64,000 bases of DNA from Lanius collurio (lineage: Eukaryota > Chordata > Aves > Passeriformes > Laniidae): the NCBI GenBank assembly GCA_020086605.1, contig JACBWW010000004.1, positions 39,884,027-39,948,026 of the forward strand, given 5' to 3'. A model generated the notes under the pieces. That model did not search any database and was not told where the DNA came from. It was given only the letters and a program-made list of their open reading frames with translations. Shown one piece after another: positions 32,211 to 43,055 of this stretch (within the stretch, counting starts at the first letter, position 1; each line of letters begins with the position of its first letter). The position numbers and the translations under genes are program-made.

Positions 32211-32819
32211 CTATTGGAATTAATTAGCTGCAAAGGTTTGGGGGTGGGATATTTTGCAGTTTCCTCAGGTGTAAGCTGGGGCCTGTGAGCAGCTTGAAAG
32301 CTGAATTTCATTCTTTGTCATTGAAATTTGCCAGAAAGGTCATTTCCTCATGCGTGTAACAGAGGAAAGTGCTCTAAATTTTTTTCCCCTATTGGTTCCC
32401 ATTTCAGTTTGTGACTGGGATTGAAATGCCAACTGTGGGGTAGGTTTTTTTCCCATGATACACCTACAGTTTTTTTAAAACTGCTTCTCTTTTTTAAAGC
32501 TTTGGGTTATTCCTTGTGGCTTGTTCCAGTAAATTAACAGCAGAATGTGAGGCATTTGCTTGAACCGTGTGCCTGGATAAATTCAGGGAGCAAAGTCTTG
32601 ACCTTTTTTTTTAGTAAATGGCACCTACATCAATGACTCCTTGAGTTTTGGTTCCTTCTTAAATTTACTGAAAGCAAATGAGTGTTTTGGCTCTACCAGA
32701 GGCCCCCAGGAAAAGGGATCTCTAAAAGCTTTCCTGCTCTTGGGTGGGATGACAAGGGGAGGGCTGGGGCCAGAGTTGTGAGGGAAGAACTGGACACAGT
32801 GGGTGCTGCTCACTCTTGT

Positions 32820-33095
32820 NNNNNNNNNNNNNNNNNNNNNNNNNNNNNNNNNNNNNNNNNNNNNNNNNNNNNNNNNNNNNNNNNNNNNNNNNNNNNNNNN
32901 NNNNNNNNNNNNNNNNNNNNNNNNNNNNNNNNNNNNNNNNNNNNNNNNNNNNNNNNNNNNNNNNNNNNNNNNNNNNNNNNNNNNNNNNNNNNNNNNNNNN
33001 NNNNNNNNNNNNNNNNNNNNNNNNNNNNNNNNNNNNNNNNNNNNNNNNNNNNNNNNNNNNNNNNNNNNNNNNNNNNNNNNNNNNNNNNNNNNNNN
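32820..33095. other. Assembly gap (276 N)
   Basis: An unsequenced run. The sequence immediately to its right (33096-33260) is GC-rich, with a short 15-bp tandem repeat (ATACCTGCTGCCCAA type). GC-rich DNA is a common cause of such gaps. Confidence 0.99.
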
Positions 33096-33260
33096 CTGGC
33101 TGGGCAGCACGGCAGCCCCCAGATACCTGCTGCCCAAATACCTGCTGCCATTCCTGCGGGGACATCGGGACTGGGTCCCTGCGCGTGGCTGGGGCACCTG
33201 GGGATGCCCAAGTGCCTGGATGAGCAAACCTGCTGCGGGCAGTTGGTTCTCCCCGCCTTG
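33096..33260. other. GC-rich segment bordering gap
   Basis: The composition is clearly richer in G+C than the surrounding 5 kb. It includes two adjacent copies of an ATACCTGCTGCC unit (33123-33150) and several CpGs. No splice-bounded exon is convincing. It could be the edge of a CpG island lying partly in the gap. Confidence 0.4.
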
Positions 33261-35601
33261 CCTTGCAATGTCTCCTTTGAAAACAACACCCACAGAAGTG
33301 AAATCTGGCACCCTGGTGAATCGTGAGGTCTTTTCCCTCAAGAAATGGTTCCGTTTGCTCTTGTGCTCCAGCTGGAGTAGAGTTAAAGGCAATAGTTTCT
33401 TTGCTGGACAAGGAAGGAGATGCTGGCTCTGGAGCAGGGAACTTCAAATGCCTGCTGAAATGGCAGACGAAGGCATGTGCTGGAGTCTTTTGGGGAGCTG
33501 CACTGACCAGATGGGAGTTTGGTGCCCGTTTTGGATGTGGGAAAAGGAGTGCCGTCAATCAAGGTGTGCATAGCAAAGCAGGTGAGAGCATCATTTCATT
33601 TCTCTGTGAGTGCTAGGCTGAGGAAGATGACGCTTGCCACATTTAAAGCTGTGTTCAGCAGCAGCAATATCCAGGCTTAGTTAAAAACCTGTCATTCTGG
33701 TAAATGTCTTGCCTTGTGGTCAGTCACTTTTCTTCCCCTCTGGTGTTCTTGAGTAAGACAAGACAAAACCCAAAAAGCATTGGTGGCCAGTGCAAAATAC
33801 TTTCTGAACCAAAGCAGTTGTTGTATAACCTCCGTGGTGGCTGCTTAACACCTAGGTATGAGGAGAGCAGCAGAGTCCTGGGCTGAGCTGGCTGAGTTGC
33901 AGGGAGTGATCCGGGTCACCAAGTTACTGCAATTCACTGAGCCAGCAGGGAATTTGGTGAGAGTGATGTGACTTGGTGTGGCTTTTGCTCTATCGAGTTC
34001 CTGGGTGCTTTACACTTTGCTTTCCTGCAGTACTTTTCGACTTCTACGTTGGCCGTGTTCAAGCCATCATTCTAAGCCATTGTTCTGTTGGATTCAGAAC
34101 CATTCTGTGCTCAATTTTACAGCTTTCTTAAGGGATTTGCCTTAATTCTGCTTCTGATATGCAAGTTACTTTTTTTGGATGCATTTGCTGAGCTATCCTC
34201 CCCCAGACTATGAATTTCTGATTAAATACTCCTATATATCAACAGCTTTGCAAATGAAATAGGTGCAAAACATATATTTTACTTGACAGATGTCAGGCTC
34301 TGTGAATGGGGTCTACTTCTTGCAGAGTTTGCTTAATAGCTTCTCTGAATGATATTTTATTGAAATACTTGGAATTTTAAATTTACCCCTCTTTTGTTCT
34401 TTTTGATGTGTTTCATCTTACTGTAAAGGGCCTGTGAAGCATGACCTCAGAGCTCTTCGGAAACTCTCCTGCCTTTCATTTATCATTTTCACGGTTGTGA
34501 GCTTCCTTCTGTTTTTTTTTTTTTTTTTTTTTCATCAGAGAGAAGATTGGCCAACAAACATGTTCTGAAAGACATGTTTATCTTTAAGGAAAAACCCAAC
34601 AGCGACCAAACAAGCAGGCAGCCGCACCCATCCAGCAGTAGATTTCTTATCTTAGAGCTTGACTCATAATTCTGATGGCTCCGTATCCTTACTGGGTTTT
34701 TTGAAAAGAAAGTAGTTTTCTTAGCTATTCCCCTGGGTGACACGCTGGAGAGCATTGCACTTGTGTAATTTTTTTCCTTTTCTTATGTCCTCCTGTCTCT
34801 TTTACATCACCCTGAGCAGCAGAACACCATAATCTTACCCTAGGCTTCTCTTTTTATTTTTTTCTTTTTCCTGATATGGAGAAAACAAGGAGATGCTTGA
34901 GAATATCTCCTGCTGAGGAATCTCACCTTCAACGCACACCACAGCGTTTCACCAGCTCAGCTTTGCTAAGTATCAAGTTGACTCTGTGGAGCTGAAAAAT
35001 ATGTTTCAGGCTGTGTTTTGCATAGATGCTCTCAGATGTGAGGTTTCACCACCTGGGTGTTACATGTGCTTTTCCTGTCACGGGGCAGTCTGCCTCTGAA
35101 TTGTGTTGCTGGGAGCAAATGCAGGGGCAGGGGGAACAGAGGCCTGTCTTCAGCCTTGCTTCCCCAGCCACAGCCCTCCCTCATTTGTGCCTTGTTTGGT
35201 TTAATAACAGGGTTGTACAGAAGCTTTTCCCTAGCAAAACCTCTTTTCTCCTGTTCTTTAGAATTAAAATCTCACCAAAGAATGTGTGTTAAGGTGGACT
35301 TTGGAACTCAAAGCTTGTCAGTCCTTCACAGTCACGCTGGAGTAAATCCTGTGCTTTCCTCTCCTTCATTTTAATTACAGGGGAGAGTAGTTCAGCTCCC
35401 ACAGCTCAAGCTGTTGGAAGGATATGTCTATGCTCTGCAAATAAACTTAGTCCTTGCTTTCCCCTTTCTATCTTCCACTTGCTCTGGCAGAGCTGTGCTC
35501 TTGAACAGTCCTGGGCAAGCATTGTTCAAGTTTTAGTGAAATCTGTTTTTTCCTTGTGCTCCCTCCATGCTGAGATTAGAGAAGTCCCCTTGCAGGTGGC
35601 T

Positions 35602-35652
35602 GGCAATATACCACCTAAAAAAGCCTACAGCTTTTTTAGGTGGTATATTGCC
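35602..35652. repeat. Perfect 23-bp inverted repeat (hairpin) with 5-nt loop
   Basis: The left arm at 35602-35624 (GGCAATATACC ... AAAAAAGC) and the right arm at 35630-35652 are exact reverse complements, separated by CTACA. Complementarity ends sharply on both outer sides. The stem is much longer than expected by chance. It is too short for a typical microRNA precursor and lacks the features of a known DNA transposon. Confidence 0.95.
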
Positions 35653-38264
35653 CCCACAGATGCTGAAGTTGCAGAGATATCTCTGCAGCTTTGTGGTAGG
35701 TTTACTTGCTGCATCCTCTTTGGTTTTTGGCTGTCTGGGACCTCCCAGTTGTCCATTTTACTGCGTAGATGCAGGGGTTCTTTAAGGGGCTGGTTCATGC
35801 CACGCTGCAGATTGCTCAGCATGGCACTGCAAGAGTTGCTGTGGTGGAAGGCAGATTTCTAGAATGTGCAAGATATCTTGTGTGCTGAGGGTAGGAATCT
35901 TGGCTGGTTTGCTACCATACACCTCTCCATTTGAAGTAGCAGTGGGTTTTTCTGAAGCAGGTATTCAGACTGGAGTGCTTGTTCTGATTTTCAAGCTGGG
36001 TGAGTGCTCTCTGTAGCTGTGAGTTTGCTTTGGCACCCTCAGCCTGAGGTATTTCTAGAGGGACCGGTGTAGATTGTCCCCTGTAAGTATCTTCTCGAGT
36101 GCCAGCCACGCTTGCCGGCTCCGCATCCCGCTGGGTTGCTCCTGCGCGTGCCATCCCCCTTGCACTGCAGAAGAGCTAAATCGGTGTTGGAAGAAAGCTG
36201 GCAAGAAGCCTGGATGTTCCTAGAAAGATATTGATTGCCCTGGACAGTTCGGGGTTGTTCCTTTTGTTTCCCTGGCTCTCGTCACGGGGTCGGGCTCGTT
36301 CGGGCGGCAGCTCGCTGGAGGATGGAGAAACAGTGCCGGCTTTGCAGGCTGAGGCTGGAGCGGAGCCATCCCAGCCCGCCTCTCTCAAGTGTTAAGTCTG
36401 AAGCAGCCTGCCTGGTAATTCCATTAATGAGAGCCTAGTGCCAGAGAGATAAATGTAATTCCAGGGTAAAGCTGATGCTCGGGCTCAAATGAGGAGGATT
36501 TGCTGGTTCTCCTGGGTACACTGCTGTGAGTAATGTACTCCAGTATTACCCACAGACGATGTTTAAAGTCTACATGTCACTGCAAAGACTGGGCAGTGAT
36601 AAAAAAATTTGCTGCTAAATCTTCATGTGAGGAAATCCTTAGCTCCAGAACATAGCTGTCTCTTTGCAACGGGTTTTACCAGGAATAAAAGTTTCCTGCT
36701 TAACTCCTGACATGCATGATGGCACCCTGCTAAGCAGCCAGCTGATCCAGGAGACAGCTTGCATGGGCTACAGCCAGAATGAGCTCTCTGTGTATAATCA
36801 GTGCAGAACAGAAATTATATACCCTGTGTGTGTCACACCAGAAAGCTTGCAAGCACCTCAGAGCCAGCCACCACAATTGCAAGTAGCACAAGCTTCTCTA
36901 CATTTTTGGTGATGTGGTCCATGCTTAAATTCAGAGCTTACTGTCCTGGCCAGCTGTTTTCTCAGTTTGATTTCTTTTTGAAATAATTTTTTTCTGATTT
37001 TTCACTTCTCTTAGTTAGATTTGCAGATCACATCTTCCTGATTGCAGTTGTATAATACTGTTGTGGCACTGTCATCAAGTCTTGTGTTGAAAAGGAATGG
37101 TTAATTGTGATATTTTTAGCTCTCCTTGTGGCTTGGATTCTGGAAATCAACACCGGAGCCAGGACCATTCAGCTTTCTGCAGAGGAACTTCCTGTGCTGC
37201 AGGCAGCAGCCGAGCAGTTATGTCTGGCAGGGTGGGAGCTCACGGTGCCAGTGAGCCCCAGTGCTGTGGTATCCCAAAATTCAAGCAAACAAATCACTTT
37301 GCCTCATCTTTTGGAGCTCAGTGAAGGATGTTCCTTGTGGGAAAGTACTTGTAATTGGTTCAAGGTGGGGGAAAAAGTCCATGAAGAGGAAGCAGGTGCT
37401 GGGAATGCTCAGGCCCTCATATGCCCCCATCACTCCAGTTTTGCCTGAGTGTCCATAGGTACACATCTGATCTCCTTAGTTAGGGCTCGGGTCCCTGCTG
37501 GCATCCTGACAGCAGAATTAAAGCCTGCTTGCTCAAAATGCTTGTTTGTTGGTGTATTCAGCAGTTTGCCAGTGCCTCCTGCTCTAAGAGGTGTGGGGGA
37601 GAGTGGCTTGTTGAGCAAAGTGAGGTGCATGCTTTGCTGGTGACCTAGCAGCAGCTGGGACGGCCAGCCTAAGTCTGCAGCCTGCTCCTGCATCTCTTAC
37701 TTCTCTTTGCAGCAGCTGTGCAGACATGCCTACCTTCTTCATGCACGTGCTGTGGGCCAGTTCACTCGCCAGAAATCAGGACCAAAAGCAGATTGTCTTG
37801 AGTTTTTAAATTTCCTGCCTCCCATTGCCTTCAGTTTTGTTCATTAATCAGTGAGGGTTGTGCATGTGAGAGCCACATCTGTCACTCAACCCTGCGGTGG
37901 TAGGATGTTGGGGGGATACAGTATCAGTCTGAGCTACTGCAGTTGCTTTTTAAAAAAAATTCTCCTGGTTGCATCATAGCTGACTACACAAGTTTTAGTT
38001 TATTAATTAGTTTAGTTTATTATTTAGTTTTCTCACCCTAAGTTAAAATTTTTGAGTGTCTTCTTTTTAAGCTCTGATATCTGATTTGCGCTTGAGTGGA
38101 ACAAGGTTGCACTGATAGTGAGTTGTGTCTTGTCAAACATATCAATACAGAGTAGATGAAGGAGCAGGTAAGAAAATGACCTGCATATGTAGAAGTTCAG
38201 TTTCTTGAAAAATTGTCTCTGTGGTGTCTTGTACTTACATTATCTCTCCTCCCTCCCCCTTCAG

Positions 38265-38347
38265 TTCCATGAGTCAAAAGTGATCATGAGAGTGTTGATA
38301 TATGACTGGGGGGAACTTATCAGGAAGGATCCTCTGGTGGCAACGAA
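38265..38347 (+). CDS. Weak candidate 83-nt exon
   Basis: It follows a strong pyrimidine tract and acceptor (CTCCCTCCCCCTTCAG) and ends at a moderate donor, GAA|GTGCGT. The frame reads FHESKVIMRVLIYDWGEL and on to KDPLVATK. The IYDW-type strand faintly recalls C2-domain edges, but this is too short to claim a family. No partner exons were found. Confidence 0.15.
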
Positions 38348-41300
38348 GTGCGTCAGAAGTGTTACCCTGTACTTTTGCTGCTGCTTATGATGCTAAGCAG
38401 ATAAAGTTACTGAAATTACTTCAAAGCCTCACTATTTGCTTTGCTCCCTGACTTGCTGCATGAGTTTCATAGGGAAACCTGTATCTGACCTGCAAGGCAT
38501 TGATTTATTTGATGGCTCATGTGGCCTAGGTGCACAGTTGAGCCACTTTGTTGCTGCCACAGTCTAGGTGGCCTGGCAGTGTTTTTTTTCTTTCCCAAGA
38601 TATTTTTGAGCCACAGCTGCGTTCCCATCAGGTTTGCTGCAGAGATGACTAAGCTGATGGTAGCTATGGTGGACAGACACCCGCCACCTTGTCTGGCAAT
38701 TGAATAGCTTTGTACACTGCTTAATTTCTGTGGTGAGCTTGCCTCTTTATGTCTTGGAATATCTTAAACCATTTACAAACAGCCTAAATATTCCTCACCT
38801 GTGCAGCCCCACTTAAGCCAGTGCTAGTTGACAGCTGCTCACCAGAAGCAGATGTAGAGAAGAGAAATATAGCTCAAACCCCCTTTATGATCTTAAGTCA
38901 TTTATTCCCTCCATCCCGAGAGACAGAGCACCGACCTGGGCAAAAATCGGCAGGGGTAAGAGGGCGAGGCTTTTTGTCCAGTTGGTTTTGTCACAGAGGG
39001 GGGGGAAAGGGGATACCAGGGGCGGAGCTGGGATAAACAGCCAAGCACATCAGAGCCTGGGCTGCTGGAACAGTAGACAAACCCAGAGTCACATGGCAGG
39101 GACCCGGCCAGGGGGGCCCAGGGGAGGTCTACCACAACAACCTTGGATAAAGGGCTGGTAGGACCATCACTTGACCTCCCAAAGATGCTCTAAATGACTA
39201 GAGGCTGAACAGAGCCTGATACATGGTCCTTCTGCCTACCTTGAGCTTAAGTTGTAAATCCCAGAGCAGGCTTGGCAGGGGTGACCCAGTGGCTGTGCTT
39301 AGATATGTCTATGTACTGCAAAGATGTGACTGGAGTCTGCTCAGGGTCTCCCATGCTGTGAGAGAAAGATGCCATGAGGTACAGCAGGTGGAATTTGAAG
39401 TTGAATTTTGAGTGTGAAGGGGACATATATAATGTATATCTGAGAAAACCGAATAAGCGTCAAAAGACCTTAACCACTGAAGGGGCTAGCCTTGTTTCCA
39501 GTTGATGTTTGAAATGTGATTAGTCACCTCCTAAAGTAGGGTGCTGTAATCCAGCTTCTGTGGAAAAAATTGCACCATACATGTGTCAATACAAGGGGTA
39601 GACTCAGCTGAGCAAGTGTGTGCTTTCAGGCTTGGTCTATAAATCCCTTTAGCTATTCTGGCTCTTTACAGACTCCTGAGAACTCAGGGAGTTTTCTTTC
39701 CTGCAGCGTTGCCCTTGCCATGCTTTTAACATCTGAAGGTCTGGATGGAAGTTGTTGTCATCTTGCCCTCTTACGTGCCAGCACTCAGTCTGATGGCAGG
39801 CAGAGGCTTCATGGCAGCCAGAGCTTTTCCTTCCAGCAGACTGGAGGGAACAGGAGGGAGAAGGGCAGGAGTTGTCTGCCCCTTTTTGGCAGTGGACTAT
39901 TGTCCACTCTCTCCAGTGTGTCCAGGGAAACCTTTTTTCCAGATTTTTGTCTGGATTTTACAGGGATCTCTTTCCTTACTGCTTTCCTGCCTTGGGTGTG
40001 GATGCCAGCTGAATCTCCACTGATGTCTTCCTGTGGCATACCCAAGCAGATCAGTCCTTGGGAGACTGCACATCACCTCTAGCAGGGTGCTGGATCTGGC
40101 ATGGGGACAGCTGAATGGACAGAGAGGTGCATCCTCAGAGAGGCTGGGCAGGAGGGGTAATTGCCCCTGGGAAATGCATCCCTGGTCTTTGGTTTGTGGC
40201 TCAGTGTTTCTATTCCCTATTCTCCAACTGCTGGAAGTGGCAGACTGAAATGAAAAGATTGGGGTAGACAGTATCCTGCTGGAGCTCAGAGAGAATGAAT
40301 TTAGCCGTTCTTGTTTGATTTCAAGAAATTGCATTAAAATAAGCAGAGAGGCTGTGCGCTGGAGACTGCTTCCGCTGCAAGGCATCTGCTTGCAAAACTG
40401 CGTTGCAGAGCGATTCCTGCTGGTGCTGCAAAGCCAGTGGGGAAAGCAGAGCTGTGGCATGGGCCAGGAGACCTTTGTGGAGGTGCAGCCGAAGGGCTCG
40501 GCTCGCTTGATTGCTTGTCTCCACTTAGAAACAGGTGTGGGCATTGCTTCCATCTGTTATCGGTGGTCACCGGTGTCTTGGGGAGTGCAATGAGCTGCTT
40601 TTCTGTGCAAGCTGAGGAGCCGTGCTCTGCCCCAAGTCCCTGCTGCTGGGAGGTGGCATGCAGGTAACTGGAAGGTCCTTGGCATAAATGCTGGACGTGT
40701 GACGTGATGGCTCTTGTGTCCTGTCTCACATCAGCTCTGTGGCTGCACCAAGCTGCAGCTGACTTCTGAAGCTCTTTTGGTTTGCTTTTTTTTTTTTTTT
40801 TTAAACTAAGATGAAATTCTGCAGAGATGAAAGCTTTAGCTTTATTAAAAGTCCACGATTTTCTTAAGGATGCTTTGGGATATTCTGGGGGCGTGCTTGT
40901 GGTCTGCATGGTAACAGTTGTCAGGAAAACTGGGAACTGGTCAGTTCAACATGTGTAGCTGGTTAATTGATTTTAATCCCATGGAAATTCAATTTGACTA
41001 GCTTGGTGCTTTTTCTGGTGTGTGGGGGAAAAGAGCTGTGTTAAGTGGAGGGGCAACTCTGGGTATTTCTGTGAAAGGTGTTTAAAGGAGGCTTAAATGT
41101 GAGTTTTTGAACTGTGCTTGTCTGTTCGTGTTGAGAGCTGGCAGAGTTGGTGGTTTCAGTGGGAGCACACAGCAACCATCGAAGGCAAGGCTTGCCAGGG
41201 GGCCCTGGGGCAGGAGCCTGTGTGACTAATGCTGTGTAACACAGAAAAACGAGGCAGGATTATCTCTGCCTCCTTCCCCTCTGTAAGGAGCTAGTGGTGG

Positions 41301-42814
41301 GGAGCTCCATCAGACTGCTGCTGGGATGCTTGGATGGGACCTCTGGACAAGTTGATGGATCAGCTCCCTCCACTCAGTGCAGCTTTGTGGCATGTACTTT
41401 TTAGGTGGGGACTGTGCCTCTTGCTGGTTTTGGATGTGAGGTGACTGTCTGGATGTGAAGGCTTGTGCTGGCAGGTCCTCTGATAGATATCCTGAGCTGC
41501 ACCTGCATCTGCTGCAACCCCTCCATCCACACCTGTGCCAGAGGAGAAGCAGGATGGGGGTGGAGGGGGCTTAGGCTTCCAGGTGCTGGGGACAAGCCAG
41601 CCTGTGGGGACCATGCAGGGCTGTGTTGTGCTCCTTCCTCCACTCTCCTGCTGCTGTTGAAGGTGGTGGTCACATGTTGGGATGAAGGTCTGGCTTAGAG
41701 TTTGAGCCTGTGTGTCTACTTTTCCATCATTATTTTCCAGGGTTTCTCTAAAAGGAATTGGAAAATCCCCTCTATGGGCTGCTGTGACAGCCATAGAAGT
41801 ATCCAGATGGATTTGAACTTTGGTGCTGCAAAGGGCTTTGCGTATTTATTTTCAGCTTCCTGCTGTCTGCTTTGCTTAAGAGCTTTTGCTAGATCCTTTG
41901 CATATGCTTGTCCTTGCTCCTCTGCTCCTGGAAACCATTTGAGAACACCCTTCAGCTATGACAAAACACCCCTTCCTCCCCCCCCAGCCTCCTCCCCCCA
42001 GAAAATATCCCCAAACCTCTTGGAGGAATTTTGTTTTACCACTGTGCCTTGGTAAGCTACAAGGCTTGCATAGCTGTGGTGTGTTGCTGTTTGGGTGCAT
42101 CAGTCTAGTCTGGAGACCTCAGAGAGCAAATCACCACGCTGTTTTGGATGGGTCTTTAGAAAAGTGAGTGACTGAGCATGCTCAGCAGTGAACAGAGCTG
42201 TTAAAATGATTTTACATTACTTAACCCTGTGCAAAGACAAAGATATGATGGGTTGAAGCCTCATCTAGGTTTCCACATGTACCACTGTGCCATCTTTCTG
42301 AGGTTATGCTTCTCATCAGCTTTAGCTGATCTCAGGCTGTTCTCCTGCCAGAAATTCTTCCCCTTTATTTTCTTATTTCTGGGATGGCTTCCAGCTGGAT
42401 CAAGCAAAAACGATGGTTGCTACCTCAAGTGCAGAGATGACTGGGATGTGTAGAAGGGGGAGGAGGGAAAAGGCAGGACTGTCTGTTGTGGCAGCAGAGG
42501 CTAGTTTTGGATCAGTTAAGCTGATGAGCTTGTGGGAGTGGGCATGGCTTGCTGAAGGGCAGCTGTATAGCCCCTGGTAGAACATGTCTTGCTTCTACTC
42601 CAGTTTCCTTCCATGTAAAAGGGTGGTAAGGATTGCCAAGTGTGTTAATATTTCTGGGAGACTACAGTCTTGGTAGAGTCCTTTGTGGGGCACTGCTGAC
42701 TGGTGGCTTTGTGTCCATGCTGCAAGAGTTTGGCTTTCCAGTTAATCCAGTGGAGGTTTCCCTCTGGGAGGACTTTGAGCACAGCTTTTAAATAAAACTT
42801 TCTGCTGAATGTAT

Positions 42815-43055
42815 AAAGGAGAATATTAGATTGAATACATGGGAGAGGTTTTCTGTGATGAGGGTAGGGAGGCACTGGAACATGTTGGCCCCAGAAGTTG
42901 TAGGTGCCCCATCTTTGGAAGCATTCAAGGACAGGTTGGATGGAGCTTTGAGCAACCTGGTCTGGTGGCAGGTGTCCCTGCCCAGGGCAGGGGGTTGTAC
43001 CATATTATTTTAAGAGGTCCCTTCCAACCCAAATAACTCTGTATTTCTGTGATTT
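42815..43055 (+). mobile_element. CR1 LINE 3' end
   Basis: This copy is in sense orientation. Landmarks are GGCACTGGAACATGTTGG, CAGGTTGGATGGAGCTTTGA, GCAACCTGGTCTGGTGGC, AGGTGTCCCTGCCCAGGGCA and GTCCCTTCCAACCC, followed by a TTCTGTGATT-like tail near 43045-43055. It is 5' truncated. Confidence 0.94.

Larger units (their letters stand above)
33261..42814. other. No recognisable gene; hairpin and CpG-richer patches
   Basis: Apart from the hairpin at 35602 and the weak exon candidate at 38265, this holds poly-T runs (34510-34532, 40784-40801). Two GC-richer patches stand out: 36060-36390, with many CpGs and GGGCGG-like sequence, and 38905-39160, which has a G9 run. Open frames of up to 218 codons (40553-39897, minus) show no homology I recognise. 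Confidence 0.45.

Noticed and set aside
35602..35652. MicroRNA precursor or bacterial-type terminator interpretation of the hairpin
   Set aside because: Arms of 23 bp with a 5-nt loop are too short for a usual pre-miRNA, and rho-independent terminators do not apply in a vertebrate genome.
37107..37448. 113-codon plus-strand frame with a hydrophobic start resembling a signal peptide
   Set aside because: No promoter, Kozak or splice support, overlapping frames are equally open, and no recognisable family. Most likely chance.
39897..40553. 218-codon minus-strand open frame
   Set aside because: Long for chance, but opposing frames are also open, the composition is bland, there are no splice or start signals, and no family is recognised.
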